A DNA stretch of 64,000 bases from Prevotella sp. oral taxon 475 (GCF_018127805.1 NZ_CP072334.1:846001-910000), one strand, 5' to 3'; counted from the stretch's first letter, positions 28,021 to 37,620 are shown. Numbers and translations: made by a program. Notes: generated from the sequence alone by a model not told the origin.

Positions 28021-28028
28021 CAAATTTA
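28021..28028 (-). promoter_or_regulatory. -7 promoter element (TAAATTTG) of the tsaC-type gene
   Basis: Minus-strand TAAATTTG lies about 43 bases before ATG 27978. Further downstream of thrC, an 11-bp inverted repeat GTTTCCCTCCG/CGGAGGGAAAC occupies 28120-28130 and 28168-28178 and may help end the threonine operon. Confidence 0.55.
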
Positions 28029-28202
28029 GAACAAATTACTGTAATACGTACCTGCTGGGGTGAACAAACCGCTCTTTGTTTTAGGGAAGGCAAGAGAGTT
28101 GGTCTTGGTCCGGCTCTGCGTTTCCCTCCGGGGGAAGCTCCAAAGATAGCGGATTCTATGTTTTCCTCGGAGGGAAACGAAAAGAGAAAACGTTTTGTCC
28201 TC

Positions 28203-29495
28203 TTACAGTAGGAGAGCTTTGAGCTGGGCGAAATCGTTCTCGATACGCAGCGTTTGTTTCTGCCCTTGCAGGAAACGGGAGAGCCGCTCAGGGATAGGGA
28301 CGGGGGTGGGAAGAAGAGCATCTACCGTTTCTTTGAACTTGGCAGGGTGGGCAGTCTCGCAGAACAGACCGTGCTCGCCGGTCTGAAGCTGTTGGCAGAG
28401 GGCTTGGTAACCACAGGCACCGTGAGGGTCGAGGATGTAGGAAGTGCGCTCATAACAGGTGCGGATGGCGGTGCGGATCTCATCGTCGGTGAATCGACTG
28501 CCGCTGATGAGTGCGTTGATTTTCTCGTAGGATTCGCCGTAGAGGTCGAGGATGCGGGCAAAGTTGCTTGGGTTGCCCACATCCATGGCGTTGGCGATGG
28601 TAGGGATGCTGGGCTTGGGGTGGTAGGTGCCAGTCTGGAGGTATTTGAAGAAAACGTCGTTGGCGTTGTTGGCGGCGATGAAACGTTTGATGGGTAATCC
28701 CATCTCGCGGGCGAAGAGGGCCGCGCAGAGATTGCCGAAGTTGCCGCTGGGCACGCAGACCACCAGTTGGTCTTCCCGTCCCATCAGCTTCATCTGTGCA
28801 TAAGCATAGAAGTAATAGAACGCTTGGGGCAGGAAGCGGGCCACGTTAATGGAATTGGCAGAGGTGAGGTGGAGCCTCTCATTGAGCTCGGCATCGATGA
28901 AGGCTTGTTTGACAAGGGATTGACAGTCGTCGAAAGTGCCGTTTACCTCTATCGCCGTGATATTCCGTCCGAGCGTGGTGAACTGGCTCTCTTGTATCGC
29001 GCTGACCTTACCCCGGGGGTAGAGCACTTTGACCTGCACACCGTCGACGCCTAAGAACCCGTTGGCCACAGCCGAGCCAGTGTCGCCGCTGGTGGCGACG
29101 AGCACTTGGATGGTTTGGCTATCTGTTGTAACGAAGTGGCGGAGCAGGCGGGCCATGAACCGTGCACCCACGTCTTTGAAGGCGAGGGTGGGCCCGTGGA
29201 AGAGTTCAAGAGTGTAGAGGTGGTCGTGAAGGGGGCGCACGGGGCAGTCGAACGTGAGTGTGTCTCGCACGATGGTCTCTAAGGCCTGTGCGTCGACATC
29301 CTCTCCGAAGAAAGCCTGGGCCACGGTTAGGGCAATGTCTTGGAAGGAGAGGCGGTGGATGTGTCGGTAGAATTCGTCGGGCAGCCGGACGATGCACTCG
29401 GGCATGTAGAGTCCGCGGTCGGGGGCCAGTCCCTTGATGACGGCTTCTCTCAAACTAACGGGAGAGGATTTTCGGTTGGTGCTGTAGTATTTCAT
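28203..29495 (-). CDS. thrC: threonine synthase
   Basis: PLP enzyme converting O-phosphohomoserine to threonine. The 430-residue product starts MKYYSTNRKSSPVSLREAVI. It carries the PLP lysine in TLAFKDVGARFMARLL (about 109-124), the SGDTGSAVANGF phosphate-binding loop, and VPSGNFGNLCAALFA. It is the last gene of the operon thrA - mutase-like gene - thrC, 18 bases after the middle gene, completing aspartate-to-threonine synthesis. Confidence 0.97.
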   Translation of the reverse strand: MKYYSTNRKSSPVSLREAVIKGLAPDRGLYMPECIVRLPDEFYRHIHRLSFQDIALTVAQAFFGEDVDAQALETIVRDTLTFDCPVRPLHDHLYTLELFHGPTLAFKDVGARFMARLLRHFVTTDSQTIQVLVATSGDTGSAVANGFLGVDGVQVKVLYPRGKVSAIQESQFTTLGRNITAIEVNGTFDDCQSLVKQAFIDAELNERLHLTSANSINVARFLPQAFYYFYAYAQMKLMGREDQLVVCVPSGNFGNLCAALFAREMGLPIKRFIAANNANDVFFKYLQTGTYHPKPSIPTIANAMDVGNPSNFARILDLYGESYEKINALISGSRFTDDEIRTAIRTCYERTSYILDPHGACGYQALCQQLQTGEHGLFCETAHPAKFKETVDALLPTPVPIPERLSRFLQGQKQTLRIENDFAQLKALLL

Positions 29496-29513
29496 CTGCT
29501 TTCGTTTTTACGG

Positions 29514-30758
29514 TTAGTCGATACCCATAAAGGTTTCCATCCATTCACCGAGCCGAAGCTGCCCGTATCGACCGGCTTGGCAACTCTGCTCATCGTAGGT
29601 CTGCACACTGTCGGGCGAGATGCCTCTGTGCCAAATCAGGAAAGGAACGGGCTCGTCCACATGTGTGCGTATCTCCACAGGGGTGGGATGGTCGGGTAGG
29701 AGGGCGATGCACACGGGTTCGCTCCACGTGCTCACTTCCTTAAAAATGGGGGCGACGATGCGGCGGTCGAGATCTTCGATGGTCTTGAGCTTGAGTTGGA
29801 GATCGCCGTCGTGCCCCGCCTCATCGCTCGCTTCGATGTGAAGATAGACGAAGTCGTCGGTTCGTAGAGCTTCGATGGCGGCTTGGGCCTTTCCCTCGTA
29901 GTTGGTGTTGGACAGTCCGGTGGCTCCGGAGACAGCGATGTTTCGCAGTCCGGCGTAATGACCGATGCCACGGATAAGGTCGACAGCCGAGATCACCGCT
30001 CCTCGCTTCACCTGTGGATAAAGCTGCATGAGAGTTTTCATCGACGGCCGATAACCACCACTCCATGGCCAAATGCTGTTGCCCTGAACCTGTCCCACTC
30101 GGGATCGCGCTTGGTTGAAGGGCAACTGCGGCAGAATCTTCTGAGATTCGAGGATGAGATGATTGAGCAGGTCGGCAGTCTCCTTCGCTGTCATCCGCCC
30201 CTCTTCGTACCTGTCCACCCAGTCGACGTCCGGTTTTACGAGTAATGGTTGCCAGGGCTCGTTGGGATGATCGTGCGGCGGAGCGCAGACGACGTGCTTA
30301 CTTCCGCCCTTGATGACCAACAGATGCCGATATTGCGTGCCCGTGATGAACTTCACACGCTCACTCCCTAAAGCCTCGTTCAGTGTAGCTATTATCGGCT
30401 CGCATGTTGTGGTATCGAGATGTCCGCCGTGATGGTTCTTGATCACTCCGTCTTGCAGAGAGACGATGTTGCACCGTATGGCCATATCGTCTGCCGCCAT
30501 TTCATATCCAATCGATGCCGCTTCCAACGGTCCACGACCCTCGTACACTTTGTTCAGATCGTAGCCCAGAATGGCTGTGTTGGCCACCTCCGATCCCGGT
30601 GCAAATCCACGGGGAATGGTTTGCAGCATCCCTGTTCGACCCTCTCTTGCCAATACATCCATGTAAGGCGTGTGGGCATATTGCAACAACGTTTTCCCGC
30701 CGAGCCGTTCCACCGAATGGTCTGCCATTCCGTCGCCTAAGATGATGAGATGTTTCAT
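29514..30758 (-). CDS. cofactor-independent phosphoglycerate mutase family protein, probable homoserine kinase
   Basis: Alkaline-phosphatase-superfamily protein of 414 residues. The opening HLIILGDGMADHSVERLGGK provides metal ligands, SEVANTAILGYDL (about 57) the phospho-acceptor serine, and ASDEAGHDGDLQLKL plus DHPTPVEIRTHVDEPVPF further ligands. The family is annotated as ApgM-type mutase. Here it sits between thrA and thrC with 11- and 18-base gaps, no classical GHMP-type thrB is in the operon, and relatives in Bacteroides have been reported to act as homoserine kinase. That role is therefore preferred, as inference. ATG 30758 is chosen because upstream in-frame codons lie inside thrA. Confidence 0.85.
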   Translation of the reverse strand: MKHLIILGDGMADHSVERLGGKTLLQYAHTPYMDVLAREGRTGMLQTIPRGFAPGSEVANTAILGYDLNKVYEGRGPLEAASIGYEMAADDMAIRCNIVSLQDGVIKNHHGGHLDTTTCEPIIATLNEALGSERVKFITGTQYRHLLVIKGGSKHVVCAPPHDHPNEPWQPLLVKPDVDWVDRYEEGRMTAKETADLLNHLILESQKILPQLPFNQARSRVGQVQGNSIWPWSGGYRPSMKTLMQLYPQVKRGAVISAVDLIRGIGHYAGLRNIAVSGATGLSNTNYEGKAQAAIEALRTDDFVYLHIEASDEAGHDGDLQLKLKTIEDLDRRIVAPIFKEVSTWSEPVCIALLPDHPTPVEIRTHVDEPVPFLIWHRGISPDSVQTYDEQSCQAGRYGQLRLGEWMETFMGID

Positions 30759-30769
30759 TTTTCTTTTCT

Positions 30770-33205
30770 TTAAATATTGGCAATGCTCATAATATTGGCG
30801 AACACTCCGGCGGCTGTTACGCTGGCTCCCGCTCCATAACCTTGTATCTGCATGGGATATTCCCGATAGCGTTCGGTGGTGAGTAGCACGATATTGTTCG
30901 AGCCTTCGAGGTTGTAGAACGGATGATTTTTGCCAACGGCTTTCAAGGCAACGACCATTTGCCCGTGGTTCATGGTGGCAACAAATCGCCATCGCTTACT
31001 TTCTTCCTCCAGTTTTTTGCGTTTAGCTTCGAATTCGGCATCGAGAAGTGGGAGGCGCGCCCAAAATTCTTCCTGCGTTCCTTTGAAATAACTGTCGGGA
31101 ACGAAGAGTTGCTTCTCCACCTCCTCCTGTTCTGCCCGATAGCCGGCTTCTCGTGTGAGAATCACCAGTTTTCTCACCACATCCGTCCCACTGAGGTCGA
31201 TTCGTGGATCGGGTTCGCTGTAACCTTCGATCTTGGCCTTTCGCACCGTTTCGGAGAAAGGGACAGTGGCCGAAAGCTCGTTGAAGATGAAGTTGAGCGT
31301 ACCGCTCAATACGGCTTCTATCTTGAGAATGTGATCGCCTGAGTTGCGCAGGTCGTTGATGGTGCCGATGATGGGTAAGCCGGCTCCTACGTTTGTTTCA
31401 TATTTAAACTTGATACCACGCGCCAGAGCCGTTTGTTTCAGTTGTTCGTACTTTTCGTAGGCCGACGAGGCGGCAATCTTATTGGCAGTGACAATGCTGA
31501 TATTATGGTCGAGGAAGGATTGGTAGAGCTCTGAAATCTCTTTGCTGGCTGTGCAGTCTACGAAGACGCTATTGAAGATATTCATTTCGATGATTTCCCT
31601 TCGCAAACTATCCGGTGTACACTTGTCGGCCTTTTTCAATTCCTCGGGATAGGTGTCGAGGTTGATGCCATTGCGATCGAAAAGCATATTTTTCGAACTG
31701 GCGATGCCTACCACTCGCAGTTTCAGTCGCGAATGCTCGCGCAGCTCCTCGGCTTGAGTTTTGATCTGTTCGAGTAACTTTCCGCCCACGGTACCGATTC
31801 CGCAGACAAAGAGGTTGAGCTCCTTATATTCGGAGAGGAAGAAAGAATCGTGAATCACGTTCAGTGATTTCCTCAGATACTGCGCATCTACCACAAATGA
31901 TATATTGGTTTCCGACGCTCCCTGTGCGCAGGCTATCACACTGATGCCCGACCGCCCCAGAACCCCGAAGAGTTTCCCGGCGATTCCCGGCGTATGCTTC
32001 ATATTTTCGCCAACGATGGCTACGGTAGCCAGTCCGCTTTCGGCATGCATCGGGAACATCGCACCGGTTTCTATCTCTTTTGAGAATTCGCTGTCGAGCA
32101 CAGCAACGGCCGCCTCTACATCCTCTTCGCGTACGCCGATAGAAGTTGAATTCTCCGAAGAGGCCTGACTCACAAGAAACACAGAGATGCCGTTGTTGGC
32201 CAAGGCGGTGAAGATGCGACGGTTCACGCCAATGACGCCCACCATCGACAGTCCGGTAACGGTGATGAGAGCCGTACCGCCGATGCTGGAGATGCCGCGT
32301 ATGGGTTTATCGCTTTCGGCCGCCTTTTGTTTGATGATCGTGCCCGCTCTGTCGGGGTGAAAGGTGTTTTTCACCTTGATGGGAATGTTTTTTACGCACA
32401 CCGGATAGATGGTGGGCGGATAAATCACCTTGGCACCGAAGTTGCAAAGCTCCATGGCCTCGATGTAGCTGAGTTCGTTAATGGTATAAGCCGTTTTGAT
32501 GATGCGTGGGTCGGCGGTCATGAATCCGTCTACGTCGGTCCAAATCTCCAGCACCTCGGCATCCAGAGCTGCAGCCAGAATGGCCGCCGTATAATCTGAC
32601 CCGCCTCGCCCCAGGTTGGTTGTCTCGTCGGTATCCTCGTCTCTGCTGATGAAGCCCGGCACGAGCGAGATGCGCGGCAACGGATCGAAAGCGTCTTCAA
32701 CCAATTTGTTGGTGAGTTCGCTATCCAGAACGTGTTGATGGTTTTTGCGTTGGGTCTTGATAAAATCTCTTGCGTCCATCCATTTGGCCCCTCTAATCAG
32801 GGTAGCAACGATGTTGGAGCTGAGCCGTTCGCCATAGCTTACGATGGCGTCTTGTGTTTTTCCACTCAGGTCGTGTATGAGATAGACGCCGAAATAGATG
32901 CTACGCAGCTGATCGAAGAGAGCGTCTACGGTTTGAAAAAGTTGTTCGCGGGCCGTCGTATCGGTGATGATGGTATCTATCATCTGATGGTGACGGGTGA
33001 TCATTTCGTCGAATGCCGCCTTCCATCCCTCGTTTCCCTCTACGGCCAGACGCGATGTGGCGAGCAGTTGATCGGTAATGCCGCCCAGTGCACTCACCAC
33101 GACAATCACGGGTTGGCGTTTGGCCTCGTTTTCTACGATTCTTTTTAAGCATAGAATGCTTTTTACGGAACCTACAGATGTTCCGCCAAATTTTAATACT
33201 TTCAT
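30770..33205 (-). CDS. thrA: bifunctional aspartokinase / homoserine dehydrogenase
   Basis: First and third steps of the aspartate pathway to threonine and methionine. The 811-residue product has the aspartokinase signature MKVLKFGGTSVGSVKSI (1-17) and GRGGSDYTAAILAAAL (about 220), two ACT regulatory repeats around 310-460 (GLSMVGVIGVNRRIFTAL), and the dehydrogenase with NADP loop FVCGIGTVGGKLLEQI (about 465). The C-terminal part includes SATVPFSETVRKAKIEGYSE. ATG 33205 gives the normal ThrA length; the frame runs on to 33376 but would pass the -7 element at 33270. First gene of the threonine operon. Confidence 0.97.
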   Translation of the reverse strand: MKVLKFGGTSVGSVKSILCLKRIVENEAKRQPVIVVVSALGGITDQLLATSRLAVEGNEGWKAAFDEMITRHHQMIDTIITDTTAREQLFQTVDALFDQLRSIYFGVYLIHDLSGKTQDAIVSYGERLSSNIVATLIRGAKWMDARDFIKTQRKNHQHVLDSELTNKLVEDAFDPLPRISLVPGFISRDEDTDETTNLGRGGSDYTAAILAAALDAEVLEIWTDVDGFMTADPRIIKTAYTINELSYIEAMELCNFGAKVIYPPTIYPVCVKNIPIKVKNTFHPDRAGTIIKQKAAESDKPIRGISSIGGTALITVTGLSMVGVIGVNRRIFTALANNGISVFLVSQASSENSTSIGVREEDVEAAVAVLDSEFSKEIETGAMFPMHAESGLATVAIVGENMKHTPGIAGKLFGVLGRSGISVIACAQGASETNISFVVDAQYLRKSLNVIHDSFFLSEYKELNLFVCGIGTVGGKLLEQIKTQAEELREHSRLKLRVVGIASSKNMLFDRNGINLDTYPEELKKADKCTPDSLRREIIEMNIFNSVFVDCTASKEISELYQSFLDHNISIVTANKIAASSAYEKYEQLKQTALARGIKFKYETNVGAGLPIIGTINDLRNSGDHILKIEAVLSGTLNFIFNELSATVPFSETVRKAKIEGYSEPDPRIDLSGTDVVRKLVILTREAGYRAEQEEVEKQLFVPDSYFKGTQEEFWARLPLLDAEFEAKRKKLEEESKRWRFVATMNHGQMVVALKAVGKNHPFYNLEGSNNIVLLTTERYREYPMQIQGYGAGASVTAAGVFANIMSIANI

Positions 33206-33269
33206 TCCTTTGGGTGTATTTAATATTATGTTGCCCCGAAACGGACGGGGGGAAAACAAAACTTCGCTG

Positions 33270-33277
33270 CAAAAATA
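33270..33277 (-). promoter_or_regulatory. -7 promoter element (TATTTTTG) of the threonine operon
   Basis: Minus-strand TATTTTTG is 65 bases before thrA ATG 33205, giving a 5' leader of about 58 nt. No run of Thr/Ile codons suggesting an attenuator was seen in that leader. Confidence 0.55.
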
Positions 33278-33321
33278 TGAAGAAAGGCCGATAATGCCAA
33301 CAGATAACGCTGGCAAATGCT

Positions 33322-33329
33322 TATTTTTG
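33322..33329 (+). promoter_or_regulatory. -7 promoter element (TATTTTTG) of the FAD oxidoreductase
   Basis: Plus-strand TATTTTTG is 66 bases before ATG 33395, divergent from the thrA promoter. Confidence 0.5.
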
Positions 33330-33394
33330 CACCTAAATACTGACGAGTTGTTATCTGCAACCTGAGTTTTGTTCAATGTTATAATCCCAACAGA

Positions 33395-34966
33395 ATGATC
33401 TACGAATATCAGTTGAGAGTTCTGCCCCAGCAGGCAGCCAACGAAGAGTCTTTACGAGATTTTATTGCCCGCGACAAGGGGTTGGATGTGCGCACGATCC
33501 ATCAGGTGCGCATCCTGAGGCGCAGCATCGACGCTCGCCAGCGCACGGTCTACGTCAATCTCTCTGTGCGGGTGTTTGTCAACGAGATGCCCGTCGACCC
33601 CGAGTTTCTACCGGTGCACTATCCGCAGGTAGCGGATCGGCCGCAGGCGATTGTCGTCGGGGCAGGTCCCGGCGGACTATTCGCCGCTCTCAAGCTCGTA
33701 GAACTGGGCCTGCGCCCCATCGTCATCGAGCGAGGCAAATGCGTGCAGGAGCGACACCGCGACCTCTCGCTCATCACCCGAGAACAGCGCGTTGACCCTG
33801 AGAGCAACTACTGTTTTGGCGAGGGGGGAGCCGGAGCCTACTCGGATGGCAAACTCTACACCCGCAGCAAGAAGCGGGGGAGCGTGGAGAAAATCCTCAA
33901 CGTCTTCTGTCAGCACGGTGCCTCGACCTCGATTCTTGCCGACGCCCATCCGCACATCGGCACCGATAAACTGCCGAAAGTGATCGAGGCCATGCGCCAC
34001 ACCCTCCTTCAGAGTGGCGGAGAGGTGCACTTCCGTACCAAGATGACCTCGCTCATCCTTGAGGCCGGAAGGGTCGTCGGCATACAAGCCATTGATGTCG
34101 AGACAGGCGCCGAGCGCATCTTCCGCGGCCCCGTCATTCTCGCCACCGGCCATAGTGCCCGGGATGTGTACAGCTATCTGGCGCAGGCAAAGATCGAAAT
34201 CGAAGCCAAAGCCCTGGCCATCGGCGTGCGCTTGGAACACCCGGCAGAGCTCATCGACCGCATCCAGTATCACAACCCGCACGGACGGGGGCGGTATCTG
34301 CCGGCGGCAGAATACAGTTTCGTAGCCCAATCCGAGGGACGGGGCGTCTACTCCTTCTGCATGTGCCCCGGCGGATTCGTCATCCCCGCCGCTACCGAGA
34401 GACAACAGATTGTCGTCAACGGCATGAGTCCCAGCAATCGGGGATCTAAATGGTCGAACAGCGGCATGGTGGTTGAGGTGAGGCCCGAAGACATCGAAGG
34501 CGATGATGTGCTCCGCGTGATGCACTATCAAGAAGAGATCGAACGCAACTGCTGGCTGCAAGGCAACCGCCGGCAAACGGCTCCGGCGCAACGCATGGCC
34601 GACTTTGTGAACAACCGCCTCAGCTACGATCTGCCCAAGAGCAGCTACAGTCCGGGACTGATTTCCAGTCCGCTGCACTTCTGGATGCCCGGCGGCATCG
34701 TTCGGCGTTTGCAAGACGGCTTTCGCCGGTTCGGAAAAACGAGCCACGGCTTCCTCACCAACGAGGCCGTACTGATTGCCACAGAGAGCCGCACATCCTC
34801 GCCGGTGCGAATCACCCGCCATCGCGACACGCTCCAGCACACCACTCTCGAAGGGCTCTTCCCCTGTGGCGAAGGAGCCGGATATGCCGGCGGCATCGTC
34901 TCGGCCGGAATCGATGGTGAGCGATGTGCCGAAATGTGCGCCCAATACATGGCCCGTCTTCTTTAG
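33395..34966 (+). CDS. NAD(P)/FAD-dependent oxidoreductase
   Basis: FAD-dependent dehydrogenase-like protein of 523 residues; substrate unknown. After an N-terminal extension of about 80 residues comes the Rossmann motif AIVVGAGPGGLFAALKLVEL (about 87-106) and IVIERGKCVQERHRD. Further on are FGEGGAGAYSDGKLYTR and ILATGHSARDVYSYL. The end GLFPCGEGAGYAGGIVSAGI (about 488-507) carries a second FAD-contact pattern. The family is annotated widely as an uncharacterised FAD-dependent dehydrogenase. It stands alone, divergent from thrA, and its terminator is the first unit of array C. Confidence 0.88.
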   Translation: MIYEYQLRVLPQQAANEESLRDFIARDKGLDVRTIHQVRILRRSIDARQRTVYVNLSVRVFVNEMPVDPEFLPVHYPQVADRPQAIVVGAGPGGLFAALKLVELGLRPIVIERGKCVQERHRDLSLITREQRVDPESNYCFGEGGAGAYSDGKLYTRSKKRGSVEKILNVFCQHGASTSILADAHPHIGTDKLPKVIEAMRHTLLQSGGEVHFRTKMTSLILEAGRVVGIQAIDVETGAERIFRGPVILATGHSARDVYSYLAQAKIEIEAKALAIGVRLEHPAELIDRIQYHNPHGRGRYLPAAEYSFVAQSEGRGVYSFCMCPGGFVIPAATERQQIVVNGMSPSNRGSKWSNSGMVVEVRPEDIEGDDVLRVMHYQEEIERNCWLQGNRRQTAPAQRMADFVNNRLSYDLPKSSYSPGLISSPLHFWMPGGIVRRLQDGFRRFGKTSHGFLTNEAVLIATESRTSSPVRITRHRDTLQHTTLEGLFPCGEGAGYAGGIVSAGIDGERCAEMCAQYMARLL

Positions 34967-35005
34967 TGCGGCTTCCCGTTTTCGGGCGTGGACTGAAATT
35001 TGAAT

Positions 35006-35041
35006 AACGGTGCTACTGAACAGTTCAGTAGCACCGTTTTT
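35006..35041 (+). terminator. Terminator of the FAD oxidoreductase, also first unit of array C
   Basis: A 16-bp inverted repeat AACGGTGCTACTGAAC (35006-35021) with complement 35023-35038 around one central base is followed by TTTTT. Later array units keep its right half. Confidence 0.85.
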
Positions 35042-35440
35042 GTCTCCCTGGCGTTACTGAACAGTTCAGTAGCACCATTTTTGCCTCCCTGGCGGTTTTG
35101 AACAGTTCAGTAGCACCATTTTTGTCTCCCTGATGGTTTTGAACAGTTCAGTAGCACCATTTTGGTCTCCCTGATGGTTTTGAACAGTTCAGTAGCACCA
35201 TTTTTGCCTCCGCGGTGGTTTTGAACAGTTCAGTAACATCATTTTTGTCTCCGCGGCGTTACTGAGCGACTCAATTTCATCATTTTTGTCTCCGCGGCGT
35301 TACTGAGCGACTCAATTTCATCATTTTCGTCTCCGCGGCGTTACTGAGCGGCTCAATTTCATCATTTTTGCCTCCGTGGCGTTACTGAGCGGCTCAATTT
35401 CATCATTTTTGTCTCCGCGGCGTTACTGAGCGACTCAGTA
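35006..35440. repeat. Array C: eleven 41-bp units after the FAD oxidoreductase
   Basis: The GAACAGTTCAGTAGC core starts at 35018, 35059, 35100, 35141, 35182 and 35223. It becomes GAGCGACTCAATTTC-like at 35264, 35305, 35346, 35387 and 35428. All ten spacings are exactly 41. The spacer keeps TTTTTGTCTCC followed by CTGATGG or GCGGCGT. A change in core sequence halfway, without any change of period, is clear. Confidence 0.95.
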
Positions 35441-35893
35441 ACATCCTATATTCATGTGAAAGGCGCAACCCATGTAGGTTCCGCCTTCTTAATAAGAGGG
35501 GAAAAACTAACGGTCTAATTTCACGACGGCAAAGGCAACATAATCTTTTCGTTCTGCCAAATAGGGTACAAAAAAGGAGCCCCTTCATCACGAAGAATCT
35601 CCTCCAAAAACAGTAATTAACTCAAAATTTATAATCTATTTTTACTGACAATTAGGATCTTACAATTCCTTATTTATATAACACTACCAGTTTTTCTTTC
35701 CATATCCCACAGCAATGGGGAATGTCTGCGTGCAAAGATAGAGAAGAAAAACAGAAAGAACAAATTTTCTTGTACGAAAAGATGTGAGGCACATCGATAA
35801 TTAATGCTTTTTGTGATACGTTTTGCACAAAGTCGCAGGTTTGTTCTTATTTTTTGTTCTGTTTGATCATTACTGCGTTTTTATCTTTTTTGT
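35441..35893. other. AT-rich intergenic stretch without a clear gene
   Basis: About 450 bases upstream of the array and downstream (3') of cmk. Contents: an imperfect 11-bp stem AAGGCGCAACC/GGTTCCGCCTT (35460-35487), a minus-strand -7-like TATCTTTG (35733-35740), and a purine-rich GGAGGA before a minus-strand ATG near 35588 that opens a weak 61-residue frame into the array (35403-35591) with no recognisable features. A GTTGCCTTTGCCG block near 35521-35537 resembles the promoter area of cassette 1. An unannotated small RNA is possible. Confidence 0.35.
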
Positions 35894-36589
35894 CTACACG
35901 CTGCCCACTGCTTCAAGGTAGCGTTGTCTGAGCCATTCTTGTTGTTGGGCCAGGGTGAGATGACTATTGTCGAGCTCGATGGCATCGGCAGCCTTGCGAA
36001 GCGGACTCACTTCGCGGTGACTATCGATGTAGTCTCGTTCCTGTACGTTTCTTAGAATCTCGTCGTAGCAGGCCGGCATACCCTTCTCCTGTAGTTCGTC
36101 GAAACGTCGCTGGGCGCGCACTTCGGCCGTGGCAGTGACAAAAATCTTGAGTTCAGCCTGTGGGAACACCACCGTTCCGATGTCGCGTCCGTCCATGACG
36201 AGTCCCTTTTCACGACCCATTCGCTGTTGTTGAGCCACTAAAGCAGCCCGCACAAAGTCGACCGCGGCAATCGGACTCACCCGCTCCGACACTTCCATCG
36301 ACCGTATCTCCCGTTCCACATTTTCGCCGTTGAGAAAAGTTTCGGGGCGTTTCGTGTCGGGGTTAAGCCGGAAAGAGATGTCGATTTCATGCATCCTATC
36401 TCGCAGTTCTTCTCGTTGGATGTTCCCATCGGCGTCAAACAATCCGGCCCGCAAGGCAAACAGCGTTACCGAACGATACATGGCACCCGTGTCTACATAG
36501 ATATATCCGATTTCCTTAGCCAACTCTTTGGCCATGGTGCTTTTGCCGCAAGACGAGAATCCGTCGATGGCGATGATGATTTTCTTCAT
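35894..36589 (-). CDS. cmk: cytidylate kinase
   Basis: Phosphorylates CMP and dCMP in the cytoplasm. The 231-residue product opens with the P-loop [20 protein letters not shown] (3-22). It has the family's [18 protein letters not shown] (about 29-46), the CMP-binding [19 protein letters not shown] (about 150) and the C-terminal [18 protein letters not shown] 36589 fits the family N-terminus; an open frame runs further upstream but into the porQ end. porQ ends 26 bases upstream, so a porQ-cmk transcript is likely. Confidence 0.97.
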   Translation of the reverse strand: MKKIIIAIDGFSSCGKSTMAKELAKEIGYIYVDTGAMYRSVTLFALRAGLFDADGNIQREELRDRMHEIDISFRLNPDTKRPETFLNGENVEREIRSMEVSERVSPIAAVDFVRAALVAQQQRMGREKGLVMDGRDIGTVVFPQAELKIFVTATAEVRAQRRFDELQEKGMPACYDEILRNVQERDYIDSHREVSPLRKAADAIELDNSHLTLAQQQEWLRQRYLEAVGSV

Positions 36590-36615
36590 GTGCTTGACTT
36601 TAAAATGTAACGATA

Positions 36616-37563
36616 TCATAGCGTATAGGCCAGATTCACCACGAGCGACGAACTGGAAACATGATATTTCCCGTAGGCCAATTGGAGTTTGAAACGCTCC
36701 AAATTCAAACCCGCTCCTAATGAAAGGCCCGCCCCTCTGCTGCTGTTGTTCACGCCATTGCCTACTTTCATCTCGTGTGCCCGGCGGAAATTGTAACCCA
36801 CGCCCACCCATATCGTTTGCGAAAGCAGAACATCGCAACCGGCAACGAGATGTCGCAGCAGAGCATAGTTCCAATGATGGAGGTCGACGAGCGTAGCCGA
36901 CAGCCGGAACGGCGTGTGTTTCACGCGTTTGCTCATACCCAATTGCACGTCCACCGGCAATCGTTCATATTGTTCGTTGTAGGCTTTGAGTTGTCCACCG
37001 AGGTTCTTTGCCACCAGCGAAACCGACCATTCCCGGTCTTCATCGTCGTAGTTCAGTCCCAGGTCTACCCCCATTGCGATGGAATGTTGATGCCCGATGT
37101 ACGACGTGATGAACCTTGCCGCGATGCCACCCGCCAGTTTGTCGGTGAGTAGATAGGAGAGATAGCCCGTCAGTGCGATGTCTTTCGCACTGAATTCGCC
37201 CGTCTGAACATTATTCGCATCTACCTCTTTCATCTTCCCGTAGTCGACGTATTGCGCCGAAAGGGCAAACGACGTGCGCTCCCGGTACACCCTGTTGAAG
37301 GCCGCACTCGCCGTGTTGACCCCCGACATATAATTCATATAATTCAGGTTGAGTGTCTTGTCGCTCACGGTAGAGAGCAGAGCCGGATTGTGGAAAATCA
37401 GCGTTTCGTCGTCTTCCACCAGCGAAATGTTGTCTCCTCCCAAAGCCGCAGCGTGCGCACTCACGGGCAATCGCAGAAAGTTATATACGTTTTGGCTTTC
37501 CTGCGCCCTTGATGTGGCTGCACAAAGGGCAAACAGAAAGACAAAGAATGCTTTTTTCATCAA
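36616..37563 (-). CDS. porQ: type IX secretion system protein PorQ
   Basis: Outer-membrane component of the Bacteroidota type IX secretion system, found with the sortase-like PorU/PorV/PorZ attachment machinery. The 315-residue product has a signal peptide ending ATSRAQ. It continues [20 protein letters not shown] and [12 protein letters not shown], the pattern shared by PorV/PorQ barrels, with alternating beta strands to the C-terminal [10 protein letters not shown]. Followed by cmk. Its presence implies T9SS cargo elsewhere in the genome. Confidence 0.9.
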   Translation of the reverse strand: MMKKAFFVFLFALCAATSRAQESQNVYNFLRLPVSAHAAALGGDNISLVEDDETLIFHNPALLSTVSDKTLNLNYMNYMSGVNTASAAFNRVYRERTSFALSAQYVDYGKMKEVDANNVQTGEFSAKDIALTGYLSYLLTDKLAGGIAARFITSYIGHQHSIAMGVDLGLNYDDEDREWSVSLVAKNLGGQLKAYNEQYERLPVDVQLGMSKRVKHTPFRLSATLVDLHHWNYALLRHLVAGCDVLLSQTIWVGVGYNFRRAHEMKVGNGVNNSSRGAGLSLGAGLNLERFKLQLAYGKYHVSSSSLVVNLAYTL

Positions 37564-37582
37564 ATTCTTTTATATTTATCCA

Positions 37583-37590
37583 CAAAGTTA
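37583..37590 (-). promoter_or_regulatory. -7 promoter element (TAACTTTG) of porQ
   Basis: Minus-strand TAACTTTG lies 20 bases before porQ ATG 37563. Confidence 0.55.
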
Positions 37591-37612
37591 CATCTTTTTC
37601 CAAGATCTCTAT

Positions 37613-37620
37613 TAAATTTG
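37613..37620 (+). promoter_or_regulatory. -7 promoter element (TAAATTTG) of tonB
   Basis: TAAATTTG puts the transcript start near 37627, ruling out the long in-frame extension that reaches back to 37509. Confidence 0.5.

Noticed and set aside
35006..35440. CRISPR array
   Set aside because: The repeats are regular at 41 bp, but the spacer is itself conserved from unit to unit, there are no unique spacers, and no cas gene is present. The same applies to the other arrays.
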